DNA of 64,000 bases from Cohnella herbarum (GTDB taxonomy: Bacteria; Bacillota; Bacilli; Paenibacillales; Paenibacillaceae), in contig NZ_CP051680.1 in the NCBI RefSeq assembly GCF_012849095.1, forward strand, positions 5,239,501 to 5,303,500. The letters run 5' to 3'. Below are positions 48,606 through 57,651 of the stretch, in pieces. Under the pieces are notes generated by a model, which saw only the letters and a program-made list of their open reading frames with translations, was not told the DNA's origin and did no database searches. Made by a program: the position numbers and the translations under genes. Numbering within the stretch: the stretch's first letter is position 1; each line of letters starts with the position of its first letter.

Positions 48606-49150
48606 ATGAAATTATTTCCCACCCTCATTAATAAAGTAAATTTAAAATCATTGAGCGTTATACTCCGCAAGTCTAGTAAGCTCTTCACTTTATGAGGCTC
48701 CAGATAAGTCACTTGAACATCTAAAGTGAAATAATCGGTGGAAGTGTAATATAAATTACGAGAATAAATAATTATTTCTCCAAAAATACAAAATTTGATT
48801 ATTATCAATAAAAACAACACAAGGATTTTGCTTCAGTTAATGTAATTAACGTATTTAGTATTTCAATCCACCGAATATTGTTAATCAAGATTTGTGAATT
48901 TCAATCATTATGCCTAATACAAGCCAATAGAGGTAGACTTTATTAATATTCTTCAAGAATGCTTAAGTTCCTATATGGCTCGAAAATAACATCATAAAAA
49001 AGGCACAGCCCTTCATCCTCGGGTGCAGTGCTATACTTGGGTTTGAGTAACAACGTAGTTTAAAGATTGTATGTTACCTTAATCAGAAAAAACTTCATTA
49101 ATTTCCCTATTGTTTCTGAATCTTTTTGAAATTCTGGAGAATCAAGATTA
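48606..49150. other. AT-rich gene-poor stretch
   Basis: No gene is supported. A frame at 48602-48820 on the minus strand overlaps the next gene and has no ribosome binding site. A small imperfect hairpin near 48998-49040 (GGCACAGCCC with GGGTGCAGTGC) may be a decayed terminator. Confidence 0.4.
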
Positions 49151-49202
49151 GTGTCATCTTTCACGATCATGTTGAAGTGTTTCAAGCTGGATGCAAGATG
49201 TG

Positions 49203-49440
49203 ATCCACGTAGAGGGTGGCATGCCAGCGATCGTGAGCACCGAGTTGTTTCAGCAAATCAAGCAAAAATGGATGCCAATAAACAAAAGGCCGGACGGCAG
49301 AAAGCGAAAAAGATCGTGTCGTTGATCGCAACATCCTTGAGATCAAAAAATTCATTAGTAGTTTTGTAGAAATGGTCATCGTTTACAAAGAGTATGTGGA
49401 GCCAATTCTGAAGGTTCCTGTTACGGCTTTTGAGGAAAAG
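49203..49440 (+). pseudogene. Large serine recombinase remnant
   Basis: Three successive frames carry pieces of the C-terminal half of a large serine recombinase: GGMPAIVSTELFQQIKQK (from 49203, the recombinase-domain 'PAIV..E.F' motif), then MDANKQKAGRQKAKK one frame later (from 49268), then IKKFISSFVEMVIVYKEYVE (from about 49339), which is the typical end of these proteins. The zinc-ribbon part between them is deleted. The catalytic Ser domain is missing. It is inactive, and it faces the tmRNA 3' end fragment. Confidence 0.75.
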
Positions 49441-49443
49441 AAA

Positions 49444-49470
49444 AAACCACAACCTCGTGCGGTTGTGGTT
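49444..49470 (-). terminator. Terminator downstream of the tmRNA 3' fragment
   Basis: AACCACAACC pairs with GGTTGTGGTT (10 bp, 6-base loop). On the minus strand a run of six T follows. It lies 6 bases beyond the CCA end of the tmRNA fragment and fits a native ssrA terminator. Confidence 0.8.
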
Positions 49471-49475
49471 TCACA

Positions 49476-49520
49476 TGGTGGAGGCGAGGGGAGTTGAACC
49501 CCTGTCCGAAGCTCACTCCT
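49476..49520 (-). ncRNA. ssrA: 3' end of tmRNA (ssrA fragment)
   Basis: The minus strand reads TTCGGACAGGGGTTCAACTC followed by CCCTCGCCTCCACCA. This is the T-arm, acceptor stem and encoded CCA of a tmRNA. The remaining roughly 300 bases of ssrA (tag-peptide frame, pseudoknots, 5' acceptor half) are absent; within 20 bases the sequence turns into the attachment-like repeat at 49537. It is a fragment, probably left by an element that used the ssrA 3' end as its integration site. Confidence 0.75.
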
Positions 49521-49536
49521 CAAAACTTAAAATCAC

Positions 49537-49583
49537 TTCGTCCTATTTATGATACGGTTCAGCGTAACTCACCTAACGGCGAA
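49537..49583 (+). repeat. rlmH-3'-end-like attachment repeat
   Basis: 47 bp beginning TTCGTCCTATTTATGATACG and ending CTAACGGCGAA. The central TTATGATACGGTTCAGC matches the copies at 57541 and 62083. It truncates the tmRNA fragment. Confidence 0.75.
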
Positions 49584-49604
49584 ATTACTTTATAACTAAA
49601 ATGA

Positions 49605-49643
49605 AACGACCGTTCCCCGGTAAAATACCGGGAAGCGGTCGTT
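49605..49643 (-). terminator. Hairpin at the end of the ABC-F gene
   Basis: AACGACCG pairs with CGGTCGTT and an inner CCCGGTA/TACCGGG stem adds stability. The minus-strand T-run is short. It lies 14 bases after the stop at 49657. Confidence 0.7.
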
Positions 49644-49656
49644 GCGTTAATATTAT

Positions 49657-51396
49657 CTAAAGTAACTTAATCAGCTCTTCCAGCTCATCGACGAATTTTT
49701 TTGCAAGTTCGAAATCCGTATCTTTTAAAGCCGATTCTATTTTCATTTCGACCGATTTTTTCTTTTGTTCCGTTTCTAAATAGTCTTTATCAAAATGGCT
49801 AGCATAAATCATCTGCCTGAATTTTCGCATACTCATTTTTCTAACCGTCTTATCCTCGATGATTAACACATAATCCATACCGTTTACGACGGAATAGAAA
49901 TCATGAGAGATCATGAGAATCGCGCCTTTGAATTCTTTAATGGCGTTCTCCAGTGCTATTTGCGTATAGGAATCTAAATGGCTTGTCGGTTCATCCAGAA
50001 GCAATACGTTTGCTTTACCGGCAGCGACTTTAGCCAATTGAACAATATTTTTTTCTCCGCCGGATAAGGATTCTATCTTTTGATTCAGGATTTCTCCTTC
50101 AAAACCATAGTTTGAAAGATAAGATTCGATCTCGTCATAAGTTTTAAACCCCGCATCGATGAATTCTCCTAGTAGGGTATTAGAGTCTTTTAGCATTTCA
50201 CCTTGAAGCTGTGATAAATAAGCCACTTTGGCATCCGCATTTATTTCGATTGAATCATGATTATTGTTAAAGATTTCTCGAAGTATAGTCGTTTTTCCGG
50301 TACCGTTCGGACCGATAATGGCCACTTTATCCGTAGATTTAATCTCAAAGCTAACATTGTCTAGCAGCAACTCATCAAAGGCAACGCTATAATTATCGAC
50401 CTTGACGACAAGGGCGTCGTCCAACTCGTTTTCAATATCAAAACGGATATTCGGTTGCTTAATCTCCACGAACGGCGCTTTAATTCTACGCGCTTCCAAT
50501 CTCTCTTGATAACTAACCCTAGCTTTTAACGCTCTGCCTCTAGAGGCTTCTGCGTTATAAGTCGCAATAACTCTTAGATGATTGACGATTTTCTCGTTTC
50601 TCTCGATCTCTTCCTGTTCGGCGACCGCGAGTTCCTGCAACTCGATTTTCGTCTGAAGTAATGAGAAGTTATACTCCAAATATCGCCCGTCGAACTCTTG
50701 GATCTCCCTATTTTCAAGGTGAATGATCTTGTTGAAACAGTGATTCAATAAATAACGGTTGTGCGTAACGACCAGCAGCATTCCTTTGTACGAATTAATG
50801 AGCTTTTTCAGTGCATTTAGGTTTTCGAAGTCTAAAAAAACATCCGGTTCGTCCATAATCATCAAGTCGGGACGATTAAGCATTTCCTTCATCACTTGAA
50901 TAAGCTTGAATTCGCCGCCGCTTAGGTCGGATACCTTTAGATCTTTTCGATTCAAGAGGTTTGCTAGATTTAGCTGCTTATGAATGTTACTTTCAAAATC
51001 TTCCCCGCCCATTGTATCAAATGCGTCCAAGGCTAATTGATACTTTTCCAGCAACGGTTCTATGTCTTCCGAAGTTTCCATTTCCGTGCAAATCGATTGA
51101 ATTTCATTTTGAATCTTTATAAATCGTTCTCCGATATACTCAAAAACAGTTGTTTCTCTAGCGTTGTCTAGTTCCGAGAACTGACTTACGTATCCGATCG
51201 CGCAATCGGGGTCCATCTCTAATTTGCCATCGAAAAGATATCTTTCCGGGTCCATCAGTATCTCTATCAATGTACTTTTCCCACTGCCGCTTGTTCCTAT
51301 AAAAGCGCAATGTTGATCATTTTCCAGCGTAAATGAAACGTTGTTATATAGTTCTTTTTGCGGAAAGGAGAAGGATAGGCGTTCGACTTTTATCAT
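49657..51396 (-). CDS. ABC-F ATPase, ribosome-protection type (579 aa)
   Basis: Two ABC domains lie in one chain with no membrane segment. Domain 1: Walker A GTSGSGKST near residue 34, signature LSGGEFKLIQV near 158, Walker B LMIMDEPDVF near 178. Domain 2: GPNGTGKTT near 345, LSGGEKNIVQL near 432, VLLLDEPTSHLD near 452, switch His in ISHDFYS. A charged interdomain linker of about 80 residues (about 225-305) would contact the ribosomal P site. A C-terminal extension of about 50 residues ends the protein. ABC-F proteins either confer antibiotic resistance or act as translation factors; the linker length fits a resistance-type protein, but this is not proven. Confidence 0.85.
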   Translation of the reverse strand: MIKVERLSFSFPQKELYNNVSFTLENDQHCAFIGTSGSGKSTLIEILMDPERYLFDGKLEMDPDCAIGYVSQFSELDNARETTVFEYIGERFIKIQNEIQSICTEMETSEDIEPLLEKYQLALDAFDTMGGEDFESNIHKQLNLANLLNRKDLKVSDLSGGEFKLIQVMKEMLNRPDLMIMDEPDVFLDFENLNALKKLINSYKGMLLVVTHNRYLLNHCFNKIIHLENREIQEFDGRYLEYNFSLLQTKIELQELAVAEQEEIERNEKIVNHLRVIATYNAEASRGRALKARVSYQERLEARRIKAPFVEIKQPNIRFDIENELDDALVVKVDNYSVAFDELLLDNVSFEIKSTDKVAIIGPNGTGKTTILREIFNNNHDSIEINADAKVAYLSQLQGEMLKDSNTLLGEFIDAGFKTYDEIESYLSNYGFEGEILNQKIESLSGGEKNIVQLAKVAAGKANVLLLDEPTSHLDSYTQIALENAIKEFKGAILMISHDFYSVVNGMDYVLIIEDKTVRKMSMRKFRQMIYASHFDKDYLETEQKKKSVEMKIESALKDTDFELAKKFVDELEELIKLL

Positions 51397-51511
51397 AGTG
51401 TTACCTTTCTATATCACTAAAATAGTGATTATCGTTAGATGTTTGGCTACATAAGATTTAATTTTACAGTAGTTAGAGTAACGGCGTATACAACCAACTT
51501 CTGTGCTCATT

Positions 51512-51544
51512 AAAAAGCCACCGCCCGGAATCGCAGCAGTGGCT
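51512..51544 (-). terminator. Terminator of the aquaporin gene
   Basis: AGCCAC pairs with GTGGCT around a GC-rich loop. On the minus strand TTTTT follows. It lies 25 bases after the aquaporin stop. Confidence 0.75.
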
Positions 51545-51568
51545 CGTGCCTAGAGAAATATAGATTGG

Positions 51569-52249
51569 CTAGGCTTTGCGAACGTTCAGTAGCCGGTAAG
51601 CGGCTAACGCCAGCAGCGCTCCAATGAACGGAGCCGTGACGAAAACCCACAGCTGGGACCATGCTTCTCCCCCGAGCAGAATCGCCGGTCCGAAGCTTCT
51701 CGCCGGATTGACCGAAGTTCCCGTCAAGCCGATGCCGAGAATATGTACGAACGCAAGCGTCAAGCCGATGACCAGCCCGGCGACTCTGCCGTTACTGGCC
51801 TCCGAAGTCACGCCGAGAATGGCGTAGACGAATACGAACGTCAAGACAACCTCCACCACAAAAGCCATCAGCGTGGTAATGCCGATGCCGTAGCCTTCGC
51901 CGAAACCGTTCTGCCCAAGGCTTGTCACCGCCTTGCCCGTCGAGTCGATGATCGCGTACAGCAGCGCCGAACCGGCGACGGCACCGGCAACCTGGGCGAC
52001 GACGTAGCCATAGAAATCTTTGGCGGAAAGCTTCCGGCTGACAAGCATGACGAGAGATACGGCCGGATTAACGTGGCAGCCGGAAATCGGGCCGATCACG
52101 TAGGCGAGCGCCACGATCGACAAGCCGAAAGCCATTGCGATGCCCAGATACCCCAGCTCGCCTCCCGCCGTGGCAGCGCTTCCGCAGCCGAACAGAACGA
52201 GTACGAACGTGCCGATGAATTCAGCCGCATACTTTTTAAATGATTGCAA
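51569..52249 (-). CDS. MIP-family aquaporin, AqpZ-like (226 aa)
   Basis: The start is placed at TTG 52249 (LQSFKKYAAEFIGTF) because GGGAGGG lies just upstream; an in-frame TTG five codons earlier overlaps that site. There are six membrane helices and two NPA half-helices: CHVNPAVSL (about 64) and TSVNPARSFGP (about 185). The Arg after the second NPA is the selectivity-filter residue. Compact length and a short loop E favour a water channel over a glycerol facilitator. Confidence 0.92.
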   Translation of the reverse strand: MQSFKKYAAEFIGTFVLVLFGCGSAATAGGELGYLGIAMAFGLSIVALAYVIGPISGCHVNPAVSLVMLVSRKLSAKDFYGYVVAQVAGAVAGSALLYAIIDSTGKAVTSLGQNGFGEGYGIGITTLMAFVVEVVLTFVFVYAILGVTSEASNGRVAGLVIGLTLAFVHILGIGLTGTSVNPARSFGPAILLGGEAWSQLWVFVTAPFIGALLALAAYRLLNVRKA

Positions 52250-52338
52250 TTCTATCCCTCCCAAGTAGAGTTTGCTGTCAGTATATGCTAGTAATATGAC
52301 AAAATTCTAAACATGGGGTTGAAAACGGCTGAAGAAAA

Positions 52339-52366
52339 AATAAAAGGCACCCAAACGGGTGCCTTA
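52339..52366 (-). terminator. Terminator downstream of the 52388-53360 gene pair
   Basis: AAGGCACCC-AAAC-GGGTGCCTT is a perfect 9-bp hairpin. T-rich sequence follows on the minus strand. Confidence 0.85.
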
Positions 52367-52387
52367 CTGCAAGCGGTGCGGATAGCT

Positions 52388-52855
52388 TCAATACTCTCCT
52401 TTAATGACGAAGAACGAGCCTCGAATGGTCCCTGCCAGTTTGGACTTCTGTCTTGCGAATTTGAACTTCTTCTCTTCCAGCTCCTTAGGCACTTCCATCC
52501 CCTCGGATAACTTAAACCCTACGGCCCGCTTCTTAGGGTCATCCACCGTATACAGGACGTTGACCGCTAGACCGTCCTCATAAAAGACGAAGGCCCATCT
52601 AATATTTTCTACTTGGAAAAGCGATGTTTCCAGCGGTTTGGCCGCAAACGCGATACCGCGTTCTTCTTTCAAAACCCGGTTCACGTAATCAAGCGTCTCC
52701 TGGCTTTCGCTGGCCGGTAAGACAGTAAATTCGTGCTTGTATTTGTTCATGAAGTATCGGGCTTCATTCGCACGCAAACCAGCTAATGCTTCTGCTACCG
52801 GCGAAGATTCCAGACCGACCGTAGATACATCCTTAAAATTAACGATAGTGGACAT
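52388..52855 (-). CDS. Unknown soluble protein (155 aa)
   Basis: A GGAGGAA site precedes the ATG. The protein has no signal peptide or membrane segment and is rich in charged residues, with an alternating pattern FQVENIRWAFVFYEDGLAVN suggesting a beta-sheet core and a basic C-terminus (EEKKFKFARQKSKLAGT). I recognise no domain. It is 25 bases downstream of a GyrI-like gene and probably co-transcribed with it. Confidence 0.75.
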   Translation of the reverse strand: MSTIVNFKDVSTVGLESSPVAEALAGLRANEARYFMNKYKHEFTVLPASESQETLDYVNRVLKEERGIAFAAKPLETSLFQVENIRWAFVFYEDGLAVNVLYTVDDPKKRAVGFKLSEGMEVPKELEEKKFKFARQKSKLAGTIRGSFFVIKGEY

Positions 52856-52880
52856 TGCTCATTCCTCCTATTGATCTTGT

Positions 52881-53360
52881 TTACCTCTCCACGACCGGAA
52901 TCCACATTTCCCCATATACAAGGCTGTCTCGCCGCCCCATCTCGACCGTTGCATTGGGCCCGCCGACATAGGCGTAACGATCGACCGTTGGCAAGACTTG
53001 ACCGAAGGCAATGCCGGTAAGCCTGCTGCTCAACTCATCAGCCGACTCCCCCTCGCCTTTAACGACGAGGCATTGTCCCTTAGGGAACTGGATCACTCTA
53101 TGTTCTTCCGGCACCGATGAATCGGTCATCACGCCGGCATAATACATCATCTTGTGATTTACCGCTTCGTTTACGGCAAAAATATAGTCGTTCGCGGCGA
53201 TTGCCTTTAACGTGTCCAGCCTTCCATCCTGCTCCACCGACCGCCAGAAATTTTCCTTCTCTTTGTTCATGCCGGCATAATCCGTGTAATCGCTTTTCAG
53301 TTCCGTTCCGATACCAAGAACGATAAAGCTGTCTTTTTCCTCAAAGGCATACGTCGCCAT
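52881..53360 (-). CDS. GyrI-like/AraC effector-binding domain protein (159 aa)
   Basis: The single-domain protein matches the GyrI-like small-molecule binding fold: an N-terminal strand (SFIVLGIGTELKSDY), a helix with ENFWRSVEQDGRLD, the strand YYAGVMTDSSVPEE, and RVIQFPKGQCLVVKGEG. No DNA-binding part is present, so it is a stand-alone binding protein. Relatives bind toxic small molecules or act as gyrase inhibitors. First gene of a two-gene unit with the unknown protein at 52388. Confidence 0.85.
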   Translation of the reverse strand: MATYAFEEKDSFIVLGIGTELKSDYTDYAGMNKEKENFWRSVEQDGRLDTLKAIAANDYIFAVNEAVNHKMMYYAGVMTDSSVPEEHRVIQFPKGQCLVVKGEGESADELSSRLTGIAFGQVLPTVDRYAYVGGPNATVEMGRRDSLVYGEMWIPVVER

Positions 53361-53474
53361 TATATTTCAACTCCCTTTTTTAATGGATGAATCGACACCT
53401 TACCTAATATTAGTTCCCTAGGTAGTAAAAGTCTCGGTCCCAAGGCGATTGCCCAGTTCAAGAAATACCATCCA

Positions 53475-53672
53475 TTGAACATTACTATTTCATACACGAA
53501 TCCTTATCAAACCACGGCTATCTTAAAGACTTTCATTAAGGTTCATCATCCGGATGAATTGACCGAAATAACGAATTGGCTGCTTTTCTTAAGCGGGGAT
53601 ATCAAGTTCAGGGAAATACCGAAGGAAGTCGTAGAAGGATTACAGAATCCGGGGAAACCACTTCACACATGA
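53475..53672 (+). CDS. Doubtful small ORF (65 aa)
   Basis: TTG start with no good ribosome binding site. The translation (middle part HHPDELTEITNWLLFLSGDI) looks protein-like, but I recognise no family. It could be the tail of a lost gene. Confidence 0.3.
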   Translation: MNITISYTNPYQTTAILKTFIKVHHPDELTEITNWLLFLSGDIKFREIPKEVVEGLQNPGKPLHT

Positions 53673-53712
53673 CAAAATGATGTACGGTTACCCGTATCAT
53701 TCTAATCGAATG

Positions 53713-53758
53713 CAAAAAAAACTGGCGACTGTTGAATACAGGCGCCAGCAACTTTTTT
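53713..53758 (-). terminator. Terminator of the MBG-SLH gene
   Basis: CTGGCG pairs with CGCCAG around a partly paired loop. On the minus strand eight T follow, and an A-run precedes the stem (bidirectional look). Confidence 0.8.
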
Positions 53759-56700
53759 TACAGATATCCAAGCTTGCCGAGCAAACGGCTCAGCATAAGT
53801 GCCATTTCTGCGCGGGTTGCGGTTTGATGCGGCTTAAAATTGCCTGCATGGTCGCCTTTAACGATGCCGTAAGCAAGCATTTGCCGCACTGCCTCGGCAG
53901 CCCATTTCGACACCTCGCTCGAATCGTTCAGCAGCGCCGAACCATTTTCCGGGGCATTGGAGGCGGAGCCGCTATCGTATTCGATCGCTCTCGCAAGGAT
54001 GACCGCTAGTTCTTCCCTTGTAACAAAATCATTCGGGCGGAAGCTTCCGTCCTCGTATCCGGTCACCAACCCGGCCGCTGCTGCGGAGGAAACCGCCGTT
54101 CCGTACCATTGCCCCGCAATATCGGATAAAGCTGCGGGCTGAGCCGCCGCGGGGATACCTAGCGCCCTGACCAGCAGCGCTGCTGTCTCCGCTCGCGTTA
54201 AGCGGGCATTCGGATCGAAGATGCCCTCTCCTTTTCCTTCAAAAATGAGCATAGAAGCCAGCTTCTCCGCTTCGTATCTCGCCCAGTGTCCTTGCATATC
54301 GGCAAAAGCTTTCCGGTTAACCATATTCACGTACAAGCCGTCGCTGCTGACGGGAAGCAACGCATAGGCCTTCCCCCCAACATTTTCATATCGGACCGGA
54401 ACATATTGCAGCTGCCGAAGCTGCTCGTTCCATACCGTTACAATTGTATCTGCGTCGGTATTTGGAACCGCAATGCGTCTTTCTACTTTGCTGCCTAATT
54501 GGATAATGGCAATTTCAGCCCCGTCGCCATTGCTCATAACAATCTTAAACTGAACAGGACCAGACAATAATTGTGCACCCCGGGATTTCAGCTCTGTCAA
54601 TAAAGAAGCATCAACCTCAATCTCTCCAGCATATATCGCAAAGTTGAGTTTATCGCCGTCCTTGCCTGCATTTTGCTTATCTGCGGCAGCAGCCAGCTCG
54701 GAGACAGGCAGCCTCATTGTGCCGCCGGCCGTTGACACTTGAAACGCAAACGAAGGATTCAACCGGAGCAGTTTGGTTGCCGTTTCTGCGCTCAGCTCGA
54801 AATATCCCTTTGCTGTATTCTTAACAAATTCAATCCATCCGGATTTCACTTGAGACTGCGTAAGTTTAATTCGTTCCTTCTTATTATTCTCGGCGATGAA
54901 ATCGATATAAAAGTCCGATTGCGGCTGCTCAGGCTGCTTAGGTTGCTCGGGCTCTTTAGGCTGTTCAGGCCCCACAACAATTGGATTATTCCTTAAAACA
55001 ATCAATTGAAACTGGCGGCTGTCCGATTCCAGCCCTTTCGTAACTGTAGCCGTTAGCGTAACCGTTTGGTCTCCGGCCCCATACGATGGCCGTGATACCG
55101 AACCATTAGCGGGATTAATCAGCTCCGTTCGGCTTGAAGCCCATGTAATGGCAGAGCCGTTCAAGCCTGCAGCCGGGAGCGTCAGTCCATTGCGCACTTG
55201 CGTCTCGTCATCTCCGGCTGCGTAACCGATCGCAAGCAGCGCCATATCTCTTGTTACCGCCTCTTTGTCCGTCATATCGGCAGCGATGATCGTTACATTG
55301 TATTGGACGTTATAGGTTGTCTGATTCGCATCAACCGCTGCTTCCAGCGTTACGGCTGAATCGCCCGCCGAGTAAGCCGGCCGATGCACGGCTCCTGTTG
55401 TTGCATCAAGCAAGCCGTTGTCTGAGGACGTCCAGCGGATCGGACGGCTTGCAGCATCTGTGCCCGGCAGCCCAACATTCGATTTCACCGCACCGGCCGT
55501 CTCTCCTGCGGCAAACACCGGCTTTGGAGCGGCATAGACAGTTAACTTGCCTGTGTCGGTTATGAGCTCATAATTGGACAAAAGGTTCAACGGATCGAGA
55601 AGCTGTGCAGTAATATCATAAACACCCTCAGCGCTAACTATCGTCGCCGCCGATTCATACTGTGCAGTGATGGAGTCGCCGGCGACTACGCCTGTAAGCG
55701 TGCCGTCGAATTGCGGATTCACATTGCCGACCCATCGAGACGCCGAATTCGGCGCAACGCGAAGCTCGGCCTTCGTAACTGTAAGCCCGCCTTGCTCAAT
55801 GACAACATGATAGTTGCTCAGCTTGCCTCCCGGATCAGATAAGGCCGGAACGATCGGATACAATCCCACCGGGCTTGACACGACTGCTGCTGTCGAATAG
55901 GACGCCAGAATAGCATCTCCATTAACAAGACCGGTGATCGAACCCGATAGAGATGGATTGCTTTGCCCATATGCCCGAGCTTGATCCGCAGCAGTGACGG
56001 TTAAGAGTGCCGGCGTCACGGTTAAAGTGCCCGGCGAATAAGTGATTGCATACTTCGTTGATGTCAAACCGCTGGCTGTTAGGTCATAATTGCCGATTGT
56101 GCTGGATGCGTCGGCGTGAGTCGAATACACTGGCTGCCCAAGCGAGGAGGCCGTGTCCCATGCCATCAGTCCGCCAAAGCTCATTGTGAAATTGCCATTA
56201 GACGTTCCATAGGGTCTAGTCGCATTGTTAGGCGTTACAGTGAGCGGGGCTTTGTTGACCGTAAGCGTCGTTGTCTGCTCCGCCGCAGGGTAAGGATACG
56301 AAGCTGCTGTCGCTACTTTCAGTTCATAGCTGCCCGCAGCTTGTCTAATTGAATAGCTACCTGAACCATAACCCGCTGCATTCGTCGTTAAGTAACCTAC
56401 CGAGCTTCCATCAAGGTAGACATTAACCCTCTTTCCTGCAAGCGGCCCTTCCGGAGTTGTCAGCGTCGCCGATATCATTACCGCTTGACCGTATGTACCG
56501 GTTATGGGAGAAACGGCGAGCGTAGTCGTATAATCCCTTGGAGAATCACCGACATAAGTGGTAAAGCCCATATCATAATCGGACCAATTGGAAGCCGTAT
56601 AAGCTCTTCCTCCTGCATATACGTCGGTCGCATAGTGCTTCCATGTCGTTACCGGCGTATCACCGATGGAAGACGTTAAGTGCATCGTATACTGCTGTCC

Positions 56701-57123
56701 TGCCTGCACCTGTGCCGGCTGATCGAACAAAGCGGACAGCCAGCCTCCTGGATTGTACGGAATATTGCTACTGCCAAAAGTCGCTGAAGCAAGCACCGTT
56801 CCGGACACGCTTTGTCCTGCATAGATACTGAGCGTAAACACAATTCCCGAGCTCCCGTAATCCGCCATATACAAGTCAATTTGATTCAAATAGCCGGACT
56901 TGCCTGCCGTAAAGCTTTGAGCAAGTCCGTTCGCCCGATACGTGCTCCCCGGATCGCCTGCTCCGGATGTTTGGTCAGGCGCATCAGCAGCGGCTGCCGC
57001 CAATGCGGGCAGCGCGGCAAGTATCGGCACAAGCGTAAGTATCAATGCCAGCAAAAGGCGGACCATCCAAGATGTCGTCCGACCGCAAATGGCTTCCTTC
57101 TTTTCCGTATGTCCCCAAGCCAT
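53758..57123 (-). CDS. Secreted SLH protein with MBG-like Ig domains (1121 aa)
   Basis: The start is placed at ATG 57123 (MAWGHTEKKE); a GTG at 57135 or 57147 is possible, since the GGAG site lies 14 bases before the ATG. A long basic N-region and hydrophobic helix (about 20-42) form the signal peptide. An N-terminal jelly-roll-like domain (about 45-205) is followed by an Ig-like domain (about 210-290), three MBG-type repeats (about 290-540, with AYGQSNPSLSGSITGLVNGD) and two Ig-like domains of the 'DxxLLAIGYAAGDDETQV' kind (about 550-715). A PEQPKEPEQPKQPEQPQ linker, a beta-rich domain (about 730-920) and three SLH domains (about 925-1118) follow. Cell-surface structural or adhesive role inferred. 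Confidence 0.9.
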   Translation of the reverse strand: MAWGHTEKKEAICGRTTSWMVRLLLALILTLVPILAALPALAAAAADAPDQTSGAGDPGSTYRANGLAQSFTAGKSGYLNQIDLYMADYGSSGIVFTLSIYAGQSVSGTVLASATFGSSNIPYNPGGWLSALFDQPAQVQAGQQYTMHLTSSIGDTPVTTWKHYATDVYAGGRAYTASNWSDYDMGFTTYVGDSPRDYTTTLAVSPITGTYGQAVMISATLTTPEGPLAGKRVNVYLDGSSVGYLTTNAAGYGSGSYSIRQAAGSYELKVATAASYPYPAAEQTTTLTVNKAPLTVTPNNATRPYGTSNGNFTMSFGGLMAWDTASSLGQPVYSTHADASSTIGNYDLTASGLTSTKYAITYSPGTLTVTPALLTVTAADQARAYGQSNPSLSGSITGLVNGDAILASYSTAAVVSSPVGLYPIVPALSDPGGKLSNYHVVIEQGGLTVTKAELRVAPNSASRWVGNVNPQFDGTLTGVVAGDSITAQYESAATIVSAEGVYDITAQLLDPLNLLSNYELITDTGKLTVYAAPKPVFAAGETAGAVKSNVGLPGTDAASRPIRWTSSDNGLLDATTGAVHRPAYSAGDSAVTLEAAVDANQTTYNVQYNVTIIAADMTDKEAVTRDMALLAIGYAAGDDETQVRNGLTLPAAGLNGSAITWASSRTELINPANGSVSRPSYGAGDQTVTLTATVTKGLESDSRQFQLIVLRNNPIVVGPEQPKEPEQPKQPEQPQSDFYIDFIAENNKKERIKLTQSQVKSGWIEFVKNTAKGYFELSAETATKLLRLNPSFAFQVSTAGGTMRLPVSELAAAADKQNAGKDGDKLNFAIYAGEIEVDASLLTELKSRGAQLLSGPVQFKIVMSNGDGAEIAIIQLGSKVERRIAVPNTDADTIVTVWNEQLRQLQYVPVRYENVGGKAYALLPVSSDGLYVNMVNRKAFADMQGHWARYEAEKLASMLIFEGKGEGIFDPNARLTRAETAALLVRALGIPAAAQPAALSDIAGQWYGTAVSSAAAAGLVTGYEDGSFRPNDFVTREELAVILARAIEYDSGSASNAPENGSALLNDSSEVSKWAAEAVRQMLAYGIVKGDHAGNFKPHQTATRAEMALMLSRLLGKLGYL

Positions 57124-57287
57124 TGTTCTTCTCACTTCTCCTCTCACAATCGTTTCCAGATTATTCTATCATCACGGCGTCTAGCAAATTATTAAAGAGT
57201 AATAATATGGAACGTAATCAATATAAAAGAACTCTATACCCTAAGGGTGTTAAATTTCTTCTCCATAGATCCGCATTACTTTTAATT

Positions 57288-57405
57288 ATAAAGAACTTTT
57301 CCCGAACTTACTGTGACTGCGATTACAAATTGTAATTTATATCAGGATCAATTCAGCGAAGAAGATCAGTTGGAAGTAGGCAGAACAATTGGCGAGATTG
57401 TATAA
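57288..57405 (+). pseudogene. Orphan coding fragment near an attachment-like repeat
   Basis: The plus strand encodes about 35 residues ending QFSEEDQLEVGRTIGEIV and TAA, without a start. It looks like the 3' end of a lost gene. A weak repeat-like sequence (GTGATAAGGTTC) follows at about 57465-57477. Confidence 0.35.
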
Positions 57406-57540
57406 TTCTGCTACATATCAGGCTGAACGCGATCGTCACCTCGATCTCTCCGTTTCGCTCCATGCGTGATAAGGTTCGTTCTCTCATCGGGGATTCCCTC
57501 ATAGAAGTTTAAGTTCGATGTCCGAGAAATACTCAAAAAT

Positions 57541-57587
57541 TTCCTCTCACTTATGATACGGTTCAGCTTAACGGGTCTATCGGCGAA
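57541..57587 (+). repeat. rlmH-3'-end-like attachment repeat
   Basis: 47 bp; from CACTTATGATACGGTTCAGC through to ATCGGCGAA it matches the copies at 28526 and 62083 closely. The left arm reads TTCCTCT in place of TTCGCCG. Confidence 0.8.
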
Positions 57588-57651
57588 AAATCCGCCACGT
57601 CGTGTGCGCGTCAATCTCCTTGTTCACTTCAATCCGAACTCAAGAGGAATA

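Noticed and set aside
48602-48820. 72-codon ORF upstream of the unknown 183-aa gene
   Set aside because: AT-rich chance frame with no ribosome binding site; it overlaps the next start and has no protein-like pattern.
49476-49520. A tRNA gene
   Set aside because: Only the T-arm, acceptor 3' half and CCA are present. The sequence matches a tmRNA 3' end and no anticodon arm exists in the adjacent bases.
57453-57477. A further rlmH-like repeat copy
   Set aside because: Only TTTCGCTCC...GTGATAAGGTTC resembles the core, and the right half is absent. Too weak to list as a feature.
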